This document shows, piece after piece, positions 1 through 7,414 of a DNA stretch of 64,000 nucleotides. The position numbers were made by a program, and so were the translations under genes. Source of the stretch: Bacillota bacterium (GTDB taxonomy: Bacteria > Bacillota > Clostridia > Oscillospirales > Ruminococcaceae); the NCBI GenBank assembly GCA_023391875.1, contig JAEWAB010000003.1, positions 1 through 64,000 on the forward strand. Reading direction: 5' to 3'. The notes beneath the pieces are model-generated. The model saw nothing but the letters and a program-made list of their open reading frames with translations, ran no database searches and had not been told where the DNA came from. The first letter of the stretch is position 1. Every line of letters begins with the position of its first letter.

Positions 1-126
1 AATACATTGAGACCTATTACAATACCAAACGAATTCATTCTGCATTGGGCTGGCTAAGCCCTATACAGTTTGAAATACAAAATTCTTAAATGCTTAACTT
101 TGTGTCCAGTTTTTATTGACCTCCCC
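1..126 (+). mobile_element. 3' end of an IS3-family insertion sequence
   Basis: Only the last part of the element lies in the window. It holds the C-terminus of an IS150-type transposase (separate entry) followed by about 35 bp ending near GTGTCCAGTTTTTATTGACC, which looks like the terminal repeat of an IS3-family element. The exact outer end cannot be fixed because the other terminus is outside the window. The element sits about 35 bp beyond the stop codon of the ABC transporter ATPase, so it marks the left border of that operon. Confidence 0.7.
3..89 (+). CDS. IS3-family (IS150 group) transposase OrfB, C-terminal 28 residues
   Basis: The frame enters from outside the window and reads YIETYYNTKRIHSALGWLSP and a short tail before a TAA stop. 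The pattern of YNxxRxHSALGxLSPxxFE is the conserved C-terminus of the DDE integrase domain of IS3/IS150-type transposases, just after the catalytic glutamate. Nothing can be said about whether the full gene is intact. Confidence 0.85.
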   Translation, partial: YIETYYNTKRIHSALGWLSPIQFEIQNS

Positions 127-160
127 AATTTTGGATACGCAAAAAAGTATAAAATTATGG

Positions 161-829
161 TCACAGACCGCCCCGTATAAGCACGCCGTCCTTCATCCGA
201 AACACAACATCTGCGGCTTCGGCGACTTCAAGGTCGTGCGTTACGATGATAACGCAGTAGCCTTCATCGTGAGCAAGCGTATGCAATATATCCATGATAT
301 TCCTGGTGTTCGCCACATCAAGGTTACCCGTCGGCTCATCGGCAAGAAGGGTTTTTGCGCCCGCCGCGAGGCTTCGCGCTATGGCTACGCGCTGCTGCTC
401 GCCGCCGGATAGCTTTGACGGGAACCGCTTCATCTTCTCCGGCGAGATGCCCACGCTTTCCAGCAGTTGGGCAGCGCGCGGTTTCGCGTCGGCGGGCTTG
501 ACGCCGCATAGTTCCATGGGGTAGCAGACGTTCTCCAGCACGGTCAGCAACGGGAACAGATGGAACATCTGAAAAATCATCGTGATGCCCTCGCGGCGGT
601 AACGGTCGGGGTCGAGCGTTGCGAGGTTCTCGCCGTTGAACGCAATGGTTCCATCGGTGGGTAAATCCAGGCCCGCCATAATGGATAATAGCGTGGATTT
701 GCCGGAGCCGCTCGGCCCTATGATGGCGTACAGCGAACCCGGCTCAAACGAGTAGTTTACGTTGGAAACCGCAGGTTTCTTTGCCCCGCGGTACTGATAG
801 GTTACGTTTTGTAAGGCCAATGTAGACAT
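161..829 (-). CDS. ABC transporter ATP-binding protein (MacB/LolD type)
   Basis: ATPase subunit of an exporter-type or lipoprotein/peptide-related ABC system, acting on the cytoplasmic side of the FtsX-like permease encoded just upstream. The 222-residue protein has the Walker A motif GPSGSGKST near residue 40, the signature LSGGEQQRVAIA, the Walker B LLADEPTGNLD and the H-loop VTHD. This set and the short length are typical of the MacB/LolD/FtsE family. The start is the ATG seven bases after GGGAGG; a TTG one codon earlier is possible. It follows the permease gene by about 12 bp and is surely co-transcribed. The substrate cannot be read from sequence; PadR-linked pairs of this kind often handle antimicrobial peptides or drugs. 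Confidence 0.93.
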   Translation of the reverse strand: MSTLALQNVTYQYRGAKKPAVSNVNYSFEPGSLYAIIGPSGSGKSTLLSIMAGLDLPTDGTIAFNGENLATLDPDRYRREGITMIFQMFHLFPLLTVLENVCYPMELCGVKPADAKPRAAQLLESVGISPEKMKRFPSKLSGGEQQRVAIARSLAAGAKTLLADEPTGNLDVANTRNIMDILHTLAHDEGYCVIIVTHDLEVAEAADVVFRMKDGVLIRGGL

Positions 830-841
830 CAATATCCCTCC

Positions 842-3800
842 CTATTCTTTCGCCTGTAACAGCACAAGCACCTTACGCCGCGTCAGCGCCGCCGCCGCGA
901 ATATCGCGGCGCAGATGCAGCCGAGCAAATACAGTCCGCCGCATAGGATCAGCGTTTCAGATCCCCGCGCGAACAGCCCCGCGTTATAAATAAGCAGCGC
1001 AAGCGCCGCCATAATCAGCCCCAGTACAGTAAGGCTGATCTGCTCCAGCGCGAGCATACAGCGCGCGCGGCGTTTCGTGGTTCCGAGTATTCGCATAATC
1101 GCCGCTTCCTTCGCCGACTGCATGATAATCAGCCCAGGCACGGTGAGCCCGATAAGTATCGCCGCCGCCGACGCAATCGGGAACAGTGCCATCAGCATAT
1201 CGCGCACACGCGTGATGTTGTCCAGCTCCGTCGTGTCCATATGATACGTTACGCTGCCAGTGTACATACGCTTGTTCTGCGACATCTGATCCAGATAATC
1301 CAGCAACTCCTGCGGCTTGTCTTTATTCGCCAGCATGAATTCACAATGTTCGACAGGGAACGGGTACAAATCGTATTCGCTGATGCCCTCGATCGTTTTG
1401 CTGAGCGGCGCAAATACGCCCATCATGGTGTTCTGGTCGTCGGACGTAATCACCCCGGCTACTATAAACGTCTGATTCGGCCTGGCTAATTGGGCGTAAA
1501 GCTCGTTTTCGTCGTCCTTATACATCGACGACAATACGCGTACTCGATTGGAACTTAACATCGTAATGCTGTCGCCGGGCTTGACGCCGAGCATATCTGC
1601 CAGCATCTTGCCGACGACGCACTCCGTCCCGTTCCTCGTGAACAGCGCAGCGTCATACTCTGGGGCATATTCGACTGAATAATCCGTCAGTGACAGGCCT
1701 TGCAAGTAGCGGTCCAGATCGCTTGTCATGGTCAATCGGCGTTCGTCTCCCGCACCGTCGCAAATGATCACGAACCCGCCGCTGTAGTAAAAATCCTTCA
1801 TGAGGTCGGACTTTTCCATTTTCAGGACGGAGCTGGACGTAAAGTCCGTAATCGTACCGGTGACTTCCGTTTTGTCCCAGAGTTCCTGATAGGCCAGCTT
1901 TGTGACGGCGAGTATCCCCATCGCGCCGGTCAGCAGTATGGTGATCATCACAGCGATTGCCGTTTTCACGCCGGAGCGGCGTATATGGCGCAGTATATAA
2001 CCCATGACGTGCCTCGCCGCGCCGTAGCCCCTGTTTTGGGGCAAATCCGTAATTCGGAACAGCGGCAATACAAAGGTTTCCCCGCCTTGAAGAGGATCGA
2101 GTACTTCCTTCTTGACCCGAACGTGCGCCGTCTCGCCTTGCAGCAGCGAAAGTACGGGCGTTTTCGTGAGCTTTCGCATAAACAGCATTGAGATCAACAC
2201 AACAAACGCCGCTTCGCCCAACAGGCAAATTATAATTGTCAAAACGGGCAGCGACGTGTCCGGCACATATTGGCTCGTTACGACCGACGCCAGCCTGTCA
2301 ACAACGGACGCTATCGCCCGAGACGCGTAAACCAGCCCGGCAACGCCGCCCATGGGTATCGCGGCGATGCACAACGTGGCAATCGGCAGCAGCAACGCGT
2401 TGCGGGCCTGTTTGCGCGGTGTGCCCAGCGCGCGCATAATCGCGTAATTTTTTGATCCGCGCCCTATGTAGAGGTACAGCGCCAGCAGCAGGGCGGCGGC
2501 GGCCGCCGCCGCAAACAGCGCGGTCGTAATCAGCGACATCGTTTGGCTGGTTTGGACGTTTTCTGCGACGGCCAGCCAGCCGCAATCGGAAAAGCGCGGC
2601 TTCAGGCCATATTGCTTCGCGAGCGCGTTTGCCGCCTCATAAAACGGAAAGATATTTTTCGCGTCTTTAACATAAACACTGAACTCCGCCGGAAGGACCT
2701 GATGATCCGGGGGCACCGCGACCGGCAGAAGGGACGACGGTACAAAAATTGTATTCGGCGTATAGCACCACCATTGGTCGGCGTTTCGGTTGTACTGCGG
2801 ATCGGTGTCCAAATACGAGCCGACAATCCTAAGTTCGACCGTTTTGACGGGTGCGCTGTATCGATCGGGGATCACGGACAAAGCTCCGTAACTCGCATAT
2901 TGCTCCAACAATTTATCACATAGGCCGACCGTGATTGCGTCGCCGATTTTCAGGCCATTCATCTCCATAAACGCGGCGTTCGCCACGCAGGCGTCCGTAT
3001 CCGTGCCTGTCAGTGCGCGGCCCTCATGGATGACCATTTTCCCCTGATTGAAGCGCGGGATGGACAGCATATTGGATGTATACACCATGTCTGCTGTGTG
3101 AAGATCTTGATTGGTAAGATCGACAATTTCTTTGACGTCGGAAAATTCAGGCATATCCAGATAATCGTCAGGCAGACCGCTCAGCGGATAAACGCAGTTG
3201 CAGTACGGCATCGCATCCAGGTCGCCGAGGTACGAGGTGTTCGTAGGGATATACGGAACGTCCCGGCTTGGGAACGTGATGAACCAACCGTTCGGATCGT
3301 AATACCGTGGGTCCCACCGCCCGATAATCAGGTACCTGTCCCCGGGCTCTAGGCCATCAACAAATTCCTGGTCAAAAGTATTCACAGTATCCGGCATATA
3401 GGCGATGCCTTTTAAATCCCATACGGTAAAATAGCCGTCCCCATGCGTATCGTAAGTCGTATGAAAATCGCCGCCCTGCTCCAGTGGAACCGCGCCGGCG
3501 ATCAGCTTGCAATCCTTAAGGTTTATGTATGCAAAACCGTCTCCGTCACTTGGGGTGTTGCTCCAGCCGGTATAGGTACCTTCTATCACATACCGCGCGG
3601 TATATTGCCACCCCACGCCATATTGGCCGTAATTTTCCATGCGGTTCGCGCCTTCGATGACCCCGGCGGTCATGTATCGGGTGTCCGTCGAGGTGACGCC
3701 GGGCAGCGACGCAAACGCGTCCATTTGTTCCGCCGTCAGCTCCGTCGGCGGGATTTCGTCAGCCATATAAGCGCTGTATGGAATAGTAGGAGGCAAAACG

Positions 3801-4015
3801 CTGTGGTAGTATAGATAGGTAGTGTCCTTGGAGTCGGTATCCACCGCGCCCACGCCGTGGTAATAGCTTGCCGCGCGGCTCATTTCCCGCTGCGTCACGG
3901 AGTAATCCGCCACACGCGAAAATAGCGCAAATGACGCCGCCGCGATCAGCAAGAACGTGACGAGCGTTTTGAACGGCGAGCGCAAAAGGGTTTTGAGTGA
4001 TAATAACGGTCGCAT
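842..4015 (-). CDS. ABC transporter permease, large FtsX-domain protein
   Basis: Integral membrane partner of the neighbouring ATPase. The protein has about 1057 residues, with an N-terminal membrane segment (residues about 10-30), a long extracytoplasmic region (to about 480), a block of three helices (about 500-620), a second large extracytoplasmic region, and a final block of FtsX-type helices ending near ALTRRKVLVLLQ. Two FtsX blocks around two large outer domains match the long MacB-like permeases of Firmicutes. The ATG at 4015 is preferred because GGAAGG precedes it; a GTG at 4039 would add eight residues without a good ribosome site. It is transcribed divergently from padR. Confidence 0.9.
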   Translation of the reverse strand: MRPLLSLKTLLRSPFKTLVTFLLIAAASFALFSRVADYSVTQREMSRAASYYHGVGAVDTDSKDTTYLYYHSVLPPTIPYSAYMADEIPPTELTAEQMDAFASLPGVTSTDTRYMTAGVIEGANRMENYGQYGVGWQYTARYVIEGTYTGWSNTPSDGDGFAYINLKDCKLIAGAVPLEQGGDFHTTYDTHGDGYFTVWDLKGIAYMPDTVNTFDQEFVDGLEPGDRYLIIGRWDPRYYDPNGWFITFPSRDVPYIPTNTSYLGDLDAMPYCNCVYPLSGLPDDYLDMPEFSDVKEIVDLTNQDLHTADMVYTSNMLSIPRFNQGKMVIHEGRALTGTDTDACVANAAFMEMNGLKIGDAITVGLCDKLLEQYASYGALSVIPDRYSAPVKTVELRIVGSYLDTDPQYNRNADQWWCYTPNTIFVPSSLLPVAVPPDHQVLPAEFSVYVKDAKNIFPFYEAANALAKQYGLKPRFSDCGWLAVAENVQTSQTMSLITTALFAAAAAAALLLALYLYIGRGSKNYAIMRALGTPRKQARNALLLPIATLCIAAIPMGGVAGLVYASRAIASVVDRLASVVTSQYVPDTSLPVLTIIICLLGEAAFVVLISMLFMRKLTKTPVLSLLQGETAHVRVKKEVLDPLQGGETFVLPLFRITDLPQNRGYGAARHVMGYILRHIRRSGVKTAIAVMITILLTGAMGILAVTKLAYQELWDKTEVTGTITDFTSSSVLKMEKSDLMKDFYYSGGFVIICDGAGDERRLTMTSDLDRYLQGLSLTDYSVEYAPEYDAALFTRNGTECVVGKMLADMLGVKPGDSITMLSSNRVRVLSSMYKDDENELYAQLARPNQTFIVAGVITSDDQNTMMGVFAPLSKTIEGISEYDLYPFPVEHCEFMLANKDKPQELLDYLDQMSQNKRMYTGSVTYHMDTTELDNITRVRDMLMALFPIASAAAILIGLTVPGLIIMQSAKEAAIMRILGTTKRRARCMLALEQISLTVLGLIMAALALLIYNAGLFARGSETLILCGGLYLLGCICAAIFAAAALTRRKVLVLLQAKE

Positions 4016-4053
4016 AGATGTCCCGCCTTCCGCATACACGAAATACGATGTAG

Positions 4054-4065
4054 AATTACGTAATT
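4054..4065. promoter_or_regulatory. Palindrome between ABC operon and padR
   Basis: AATTACGTAATT is a perfect 12-bp palindrome about 40 bp upstream of the permease start, in the 170-bp divergent region. PadR proteins bind dyads in such regions, so this is a candidate operator or part of one. The assignment rests only on symmetry and position. Confidence 0.35.
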
Positions 4066-4114
4066 ATGGTAACACAATTTATATATATATGTCAATGACA
4101 AATAACTTGATAAC

Positions 4115-4143
4115 TTGACAAATATAATATGCTGCTATAGTAT
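4115..4143 (+). promoter_or_regulatory. Probable padR promoter
   Basis: TTGACA is followed after 17 bp by TAGTAT, about 45 bp before the padR start. A second TTGACA on the opposite strand (4090-4095) points toward the ABC operon, but no convincing -10 follows it at normal spacing. Confidence 0.6.
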
Positions 4144-4187
4144 ATAAATACAAGAACTATGTTACGGACGTGGAGGGAGATGTAACG

Positions 4188-4577
4188 GTGAGACAGATGC
4201 GGTCAGCGGAACCTGCAGACAGCAGCGACACGTCCGGGTTTAAGAACCTGCTGAAAAGGGCCACCACGGAGATGTTAGTGTTGCTTGTGCTGCGCCGCAA
4301 GCCCATGTACACATATGAGATAATGGGCGCGCTGGAGCGTTTCAGCGATGGCTATTTGTCGTTCAACACACTGTATATAGCCATATACCGGCTCAAGGAG
4401 CTATTGTTCATCGAGGAATCGGGCAAGGCGCTATCGGATGATAACCGTGTAAGGGTTTACTTTTCTATCACCGAAGCCGGACGGGAATATCTGAACAACC
4501 TGATTGTCGAATACAAGAAGTTCTCCGAGGTGGTGGACATTGTTATGAGTAAGGGTAATATCGAGAAAATATCGTGA
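4188..4577 (+). CDS. PadR-family transcriptional regulator
   Basis: Winged-helix repressor of 129 residues. The central part (about residues 20-90) has the PadR core: TTEMLVLLVLRRKPMYTYEI, a recognition segment with SFNTLYIAIYRLKELLFIEE, then a wing ending in RVYFSITEAGREYL. The C-terminal helix is short, as in the small PadR subfamily that dimerises by its last helix. The GTG start at 4188 is chosen because GGAGGG lies at the right distance upstream; a GTG at 4170 overlaps that site. Divergence from the ABC exporter pair is the usual arrangement when PadR represses the exporter and senses its substrate. That regulatory link is inferred. Confidence 0.9.
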   Translation: MRQMRSAEPADSSDTSGFKNLLKRATTEMLVLLVLRRKPMYTYEIMGALERFSDGYLSFNTLYIAIYRLKELLFIEESGKALSDDNRVRVYFSITEAGREYLNNLIVEYKKFSEVVDIVMSKGNIEKIS

Positions 4578-5039
4578 CAGATAGCGTTTTTTGAGGTTAC
4601 TACCTGCAAAAGAGCTTGATCCCTGATACGGACCTGGTCAGCATTATTCTAGGTCATACATTTTTAAGCTGCTAGAAAGTTAGCGAGAAAACTTTATTAA
4701 CCCTGCCGCCAAGGCCCCACTAGGCTTAAGCGGCATCTTTTTTGACTGTTCAAGGCATGTGGAGACGGTAATTCAGATGACAAATAGTGGTTCTATGGGA
4801 AAATGAAGCGGGTTACCCACTATATGCAGTAGTTTTTAAGCAAAAAATGACAAAAATTGAGGCAAAAAGCTACGATTCTTGACCCTGTTTTGGGGGACGT
4901 TTCATAGATGACATTCGGTATTTTAGAGTTAATGCTTGAATTTCTCATGGTTGGGCAATAAAATGATAAATATAGAACATATAAACAAACAGGAATTTAT
5001 CGAACTGTTTTAACTTGCCGATTATTTGTATAACTGGAG
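4578..5039. other. Non-coding stretch after padR
   Basis: About 460 bp with no credible gene. It contains a terminator-like hairpin at 4704-4743 and otherwise scattered stops in all frames, AT-rich and degenerate in look. Near 4944-4957 there is TTTCTCATGGTTGGGC, which loosely resembles the 3' end of the repeat family found between the following genes. Confidence 0.5.
4704..4743 (+). terminator. Terminator-like hairpin downstream of padR
   Basis: TGCCGC and GCGGCA can pair across about 20 bases and are followed by TCTTTTTT. The stem is short and the hairpin lies about 130 bp after the padR stop. Confidence 0.4.
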
Positions 5040-5390
5040 GTGATTGCGAAAGACTTTCCGGAGTTTATGAAGAACAAATCAAATCATATTGTTAGCGGTC
5101 AGCAAAACACGAAAGATATTGATGGCTACTACTATACCGCAAATGACGGTAGTCAAATGGCTTTCTGGACTTGCTATTCAGATCAAGTTTCCAAGCCCCA
5201 TCAGCATCCATTTGATGAATATACGGTCGTTGTTTCTGGTCAGTTTACAGCAATTATCGATGGGAAAGAAATTGTATTAAGTCCTGGTGATGAAATATTT
5301 GTTCCGAAAGGAACTTTACAAGGTGGAAGGTACATTGCAGGGACAAGAACAATTTCAGCTTTTGGTGGGAAGAGAATAGAAAAAGAGTAG
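5040..5390 (+). CDS. Cupin-domain protein
   Basis: Small single-domain beta-barrel protein of about 116 residues. The metal-binding first cupin motif is seen as HQHPFDEYTVVVSGQ and the second as the LSPGDEIFVPKGTLQGG region. Families of this size are often sensors or small isomerase/dioxygenase-like enzymes; no specific reaction can be assigned. The start is unclear: GGAGG overlaps the only upstream GTG, and no ATG, GTG or TTG lies at normal distance behind it. The first ATG (5067) would remove nine residues and sits too close to a weak site. The gene may use a rare start or have lost its start codon. It is followed immediately by a copy of the dispersed repeat. Confidence 0.75.
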   Translation: MIAKDFPEFMKNKSNHIVSGQQNTKDIDGYYYTANDGSQMAFWTCYSDQVSKPHQHPFDEYTVVVSGQFTAIIDGKEIVLSPGDEIFVPKGTLQGGRYIAGTRTISAFGGKRIEKE

Positions 5391-5392
5391 TC

Positions 5393-5496
5393 GTGTTATG
5401 AGCATTAACGCAGCCTTTTACGAATATTTGTACTTCCCAATATGAACCGTCCAGCGTTCTTGAAAACGCTCGCTTAACTTCTCATTATGTTTAACA
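5393..5496 (+). repeat. Dispersed structured repeat, copy A
   Basis: First of five copies of a family with the core AGCGTTCT-NN-AGAACGC hairpin followed by CGCTTAACTTCTCATTATG and GTTTAAC. It begins just after the cupin stop. Its outer arms can pair: GTGTTA and TGAG at the 5' end with CTCA and TAACAC at the 3' end. It lacks the GCGAAGCTCAGGGTCCCC part present in copies C and D. Confidence 0.8.
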
Positions 5497-5552
5497 CCTA
5501 TGAGCAGGTTAAGATTAAGGCTCATTATTTATAACGTGAGGAAGATATTAAT

Positions 5553-5927
5553 ATGAGAAAAACTGCATGTGTCCTGTTCTCGATATTGATTTTAGCATGT
5601 TCGATTGTGGGATGTTCCAACTCTGAAGTTTTATCTATAGGTAGTTATGTGTTTGAAGAATCAATTGACGTGATAAAACCGACTGTATCATTAGAAGAAA
5701 ATAATAAATTTTCATTTACCTACTCAGCATTAAGCAGTTATCTGCCGTCTGGTACTTATAAAATTGATAATAACAGGTTGATTCTTAATACAGAGGATAC
5801 AATAGGTAATATCAAAATCGAATATGTATTTGAAATAAATAATGGGACCTTGGTTTTTAACGCAGAGCAATCAACTAAAATCCCCCCTTCACTTGCAAAT
5901 GTACCCGATGGAGCAGTTTTTAAATGA
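5553..5927 (+). CDS. Small predicted lipoprotein of unknown function
   Basis: A 124-residue protein with a lipoprotein signal peptide: basic MRKT, a hydrophobic stretch and the lipobox SIVGC with Cys21 as the expected lipidated residue. The rest (about 100 residues) is polar and rich in beta-prone segments, with a pattern resembling small lipocalin-like domains in which a peptide is compared with a baseline (SGTYKIDNNRLILNTED). I do not recognise a family. GAGGAAG precedes the ATG. It lies alone between repeat copies A and B, on the same strand as its neighbours, with no convincing promoter of its own. Confidence 0.75.
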   Translation: MRKTACVLFSILILACSIVGCSNSEVLSIGSYVFEESIDVIKPTVSLEENNKFSFTYSALSSYLPSGTYKIDNNRLILNTEDTIGNIKIEYVFEINNGTLVFNAEQSTKIPPSLANVPDGAVFK

Positions 5928-5934
5928 TGCGTTT

Positions 5935-6037
5935 CGTTAAATGAGCAAACTGAGTAACTCGGAGCATTCTCGAAACTTCCCATTATGGTTTGTCCAGCGT
6001 TCTTAAATCACCCGCTTAACTTCGCATTATGTTTAAG
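5935..6037 (+). repeat. Dispersed structured repeat, copy B
   Basis: The copy contains AACTTCCCATTATGG, CCAGCGTTCT, CGCTTAACTTCGCATTATG and ends GTTTAAG. The second arm of the core hairpin has decayed (AAATCACC in place of AGAACGCC). Its 5' end, GTTAAA, is the exact complement of TTTAAC found just after the G of copy A. A diverged partial copy of the family (AACTTCGTATAAGAACCAT) continues at about 6047-6110. Confidence 0.75.
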
Positions 6038-6189
6038 ATGTAAGCCCAGAGAATCCTTCGAACTTCGTATAAGAACCATCATCGTAGTTTTATTTTTAAA
6101 TGAATTGAATGCTATCCATATAAATCCTTCACTAAACAAGAGTTATAAGAGTTGGCACTGTATACGTAAAGTGAAAGAAGGACAATAAA

Positions 6190-7113
6190 ATGCTTATGGA
6201 GCGGCAAGAACAGAACATGCACAATGAGCCAACGAGTAAAGCTGCCCTAAAAGAAATAAACCGGATATTTTTTGCCTTGGCTTGCATCGCGGCGGCACAG
6301 TATCTGGTCCCGGCGGTGTATGAGATAGTGACTCATAAGGTATTGGATGATTCGGTAAAGTCCTTCATCGTGAAACTTCTGGTCCTTTGCATTATTATAC
6401 TTATCAGAGGGCCAAAGCTGTTCCGTTACGATATGCAGGTAACGGAGCGAAAAATGAGCGTGAAATCCTTTATCAAGCTGTTCATCTGTCTCACAGCAGT
6501 ACAAACTATAATGGCATCCTGCCTATACCTTGTGGAAGAAGTACTGAACAGTACGGGGTATACCTTGTATGGTGGTACTTTTGATACCAGAATCGACACA
6601 ATACCCATTCTCATCATAGTCTCAGGGGTTCTGATAGGCCCTTTGTTTGAAGAAATCCTATTCAGGGGTGCAACTTTGAGAATTTTTGAACGCGGAGGAA
6701 AAGTATCCGCAATCCTGATCTCTTCCCTCGCCTTTGGTATTTACCATCGGGCTTTTGTTCAGGGCTTTTTTGCTATGTTCGCTGGGGTTGTATTGGCTTA
6801 TGTAGCGATCGAATATTCGTTTAAGTGGGCACTGCTTTTGCACAGCCTGAACAACTTTATGGCGGGCGGATTGAACATGGCCGTATACAATGTACCGGAT
6901 GGTGGCAAGTGGCTTATTGACTATGGTATTCCCGTTTTGTTTCTCGTATTGGCAATAGTGATTATTATGAAAGGCAAAAAGTCAATCAGACGATTTATAG
7001 AAGACAATCCTATAAAAGAAGGCTTTTATAAGCAAGTGCTCCGCTCGGCATGGCTTTGGATCTTTTTAGTTTGCAACCTCGTATTGGCTGCTGCAGCGAT
7101 TCAAAAGCTCTGA
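6190..7113 (+). CDS. CPBP-family intramembrane metalloprotease
   Basis: Integral membrane protein of 307 residues related to Rce1/CAAX prenyl protease and bacteriocin-processing proteins. About eight hydrophobic segments are visible. The three CPBP motifs are present: EE-x3-R as E154, E155 and R159 in FEEILFRG; a histidine in FGIYHRAFVQG (H186); and H-x3-N in LLHSLNNFMAGG (H218, N222). In bacteria these proteins mature peptides, give self-immunity to bacteriocins or cleave signalling proteins; no partner is visible here. AGAAGGA precedes the ATG. The gene stands between repeats B and C, and its 5' spacer of about 150 bp includes a decayed partial repeat. Confidence 0.9.
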   Translation: MLMERQEQNMHNEPTSKAALKEINRIFFALACIAAAQYLVPAVYEIVTHKVLDDSVKSFIVKLLVLCIIILIRGPKLFRYDMQVTERKMSVKSFIKLFICLTAVQTIMASCLYLVEEVLNSTGYTLYGGTFDTRIDTIPILIIVSGVLIGPLFEEILFRGATLRIFERGGKVSAILISSLAFGIYHRAFVQGFFAMFAGVVLAYVAIEYSFKWALLLHSLNNFMAGGLNMAVYNVPDGGKWLIDYGIPVLFLVLAIVIIMKGKKSIRRFIEDNPIKEGFYKQVLRSAWLWIFLVCNLVLAAAAIQKL

Positions 7114-7195
7114 TAAAAGTATGAAGAAGGAATGGTTTTAATTAGGACAATCTAAGTTAAATATATTTTATCCGCTTAAAGAGTGTCATAAAATG

Positions 7196-7332
7196 AAATA
7201 AAGCGAAGCTCAGGGTCCCCTCTGAAACTCGCGGTTGAACCATTGGCTCAGCTTTTACGAGTGTTTGTACTTCCCATTATGGTATATCTAGCGTTCTTGA
7301 GAACGCCTGATTTACTTCCCATTATGTTTATT
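7196..7332 (+). repeat. Dispersed structured repeat, copy C
   Basis: A long-form copy: GCGAAGCTCAGGGTCCCCTC, then TGTTTGTACTTCCCATTATG, the perfect core hairpin AGCGTTCTTGAGAACGC, and TTACTTCCCATTATGTTTA. The sequence ACTTCCCATTATG occurs twice around the hairpin. CTTAAA at 7175-7180 could pair with TTTAAG after copy B. Confidence 0.85.
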
Positions 7333-7414
7333 CACCCTATGAGAAAGAAATAGTCTGATAATTTATATATTGCGATAAACCCGATCAGTTAGGGATTACA
7401 TAGAATACGAGATT

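Noticed and set aside
5985..6188. 67-residue plus-strand frame upstream of the CPBP gene
   Set aside because: It covers repeat copy B and its decayed neighbour; no ribosome site and no protein-like pattern.
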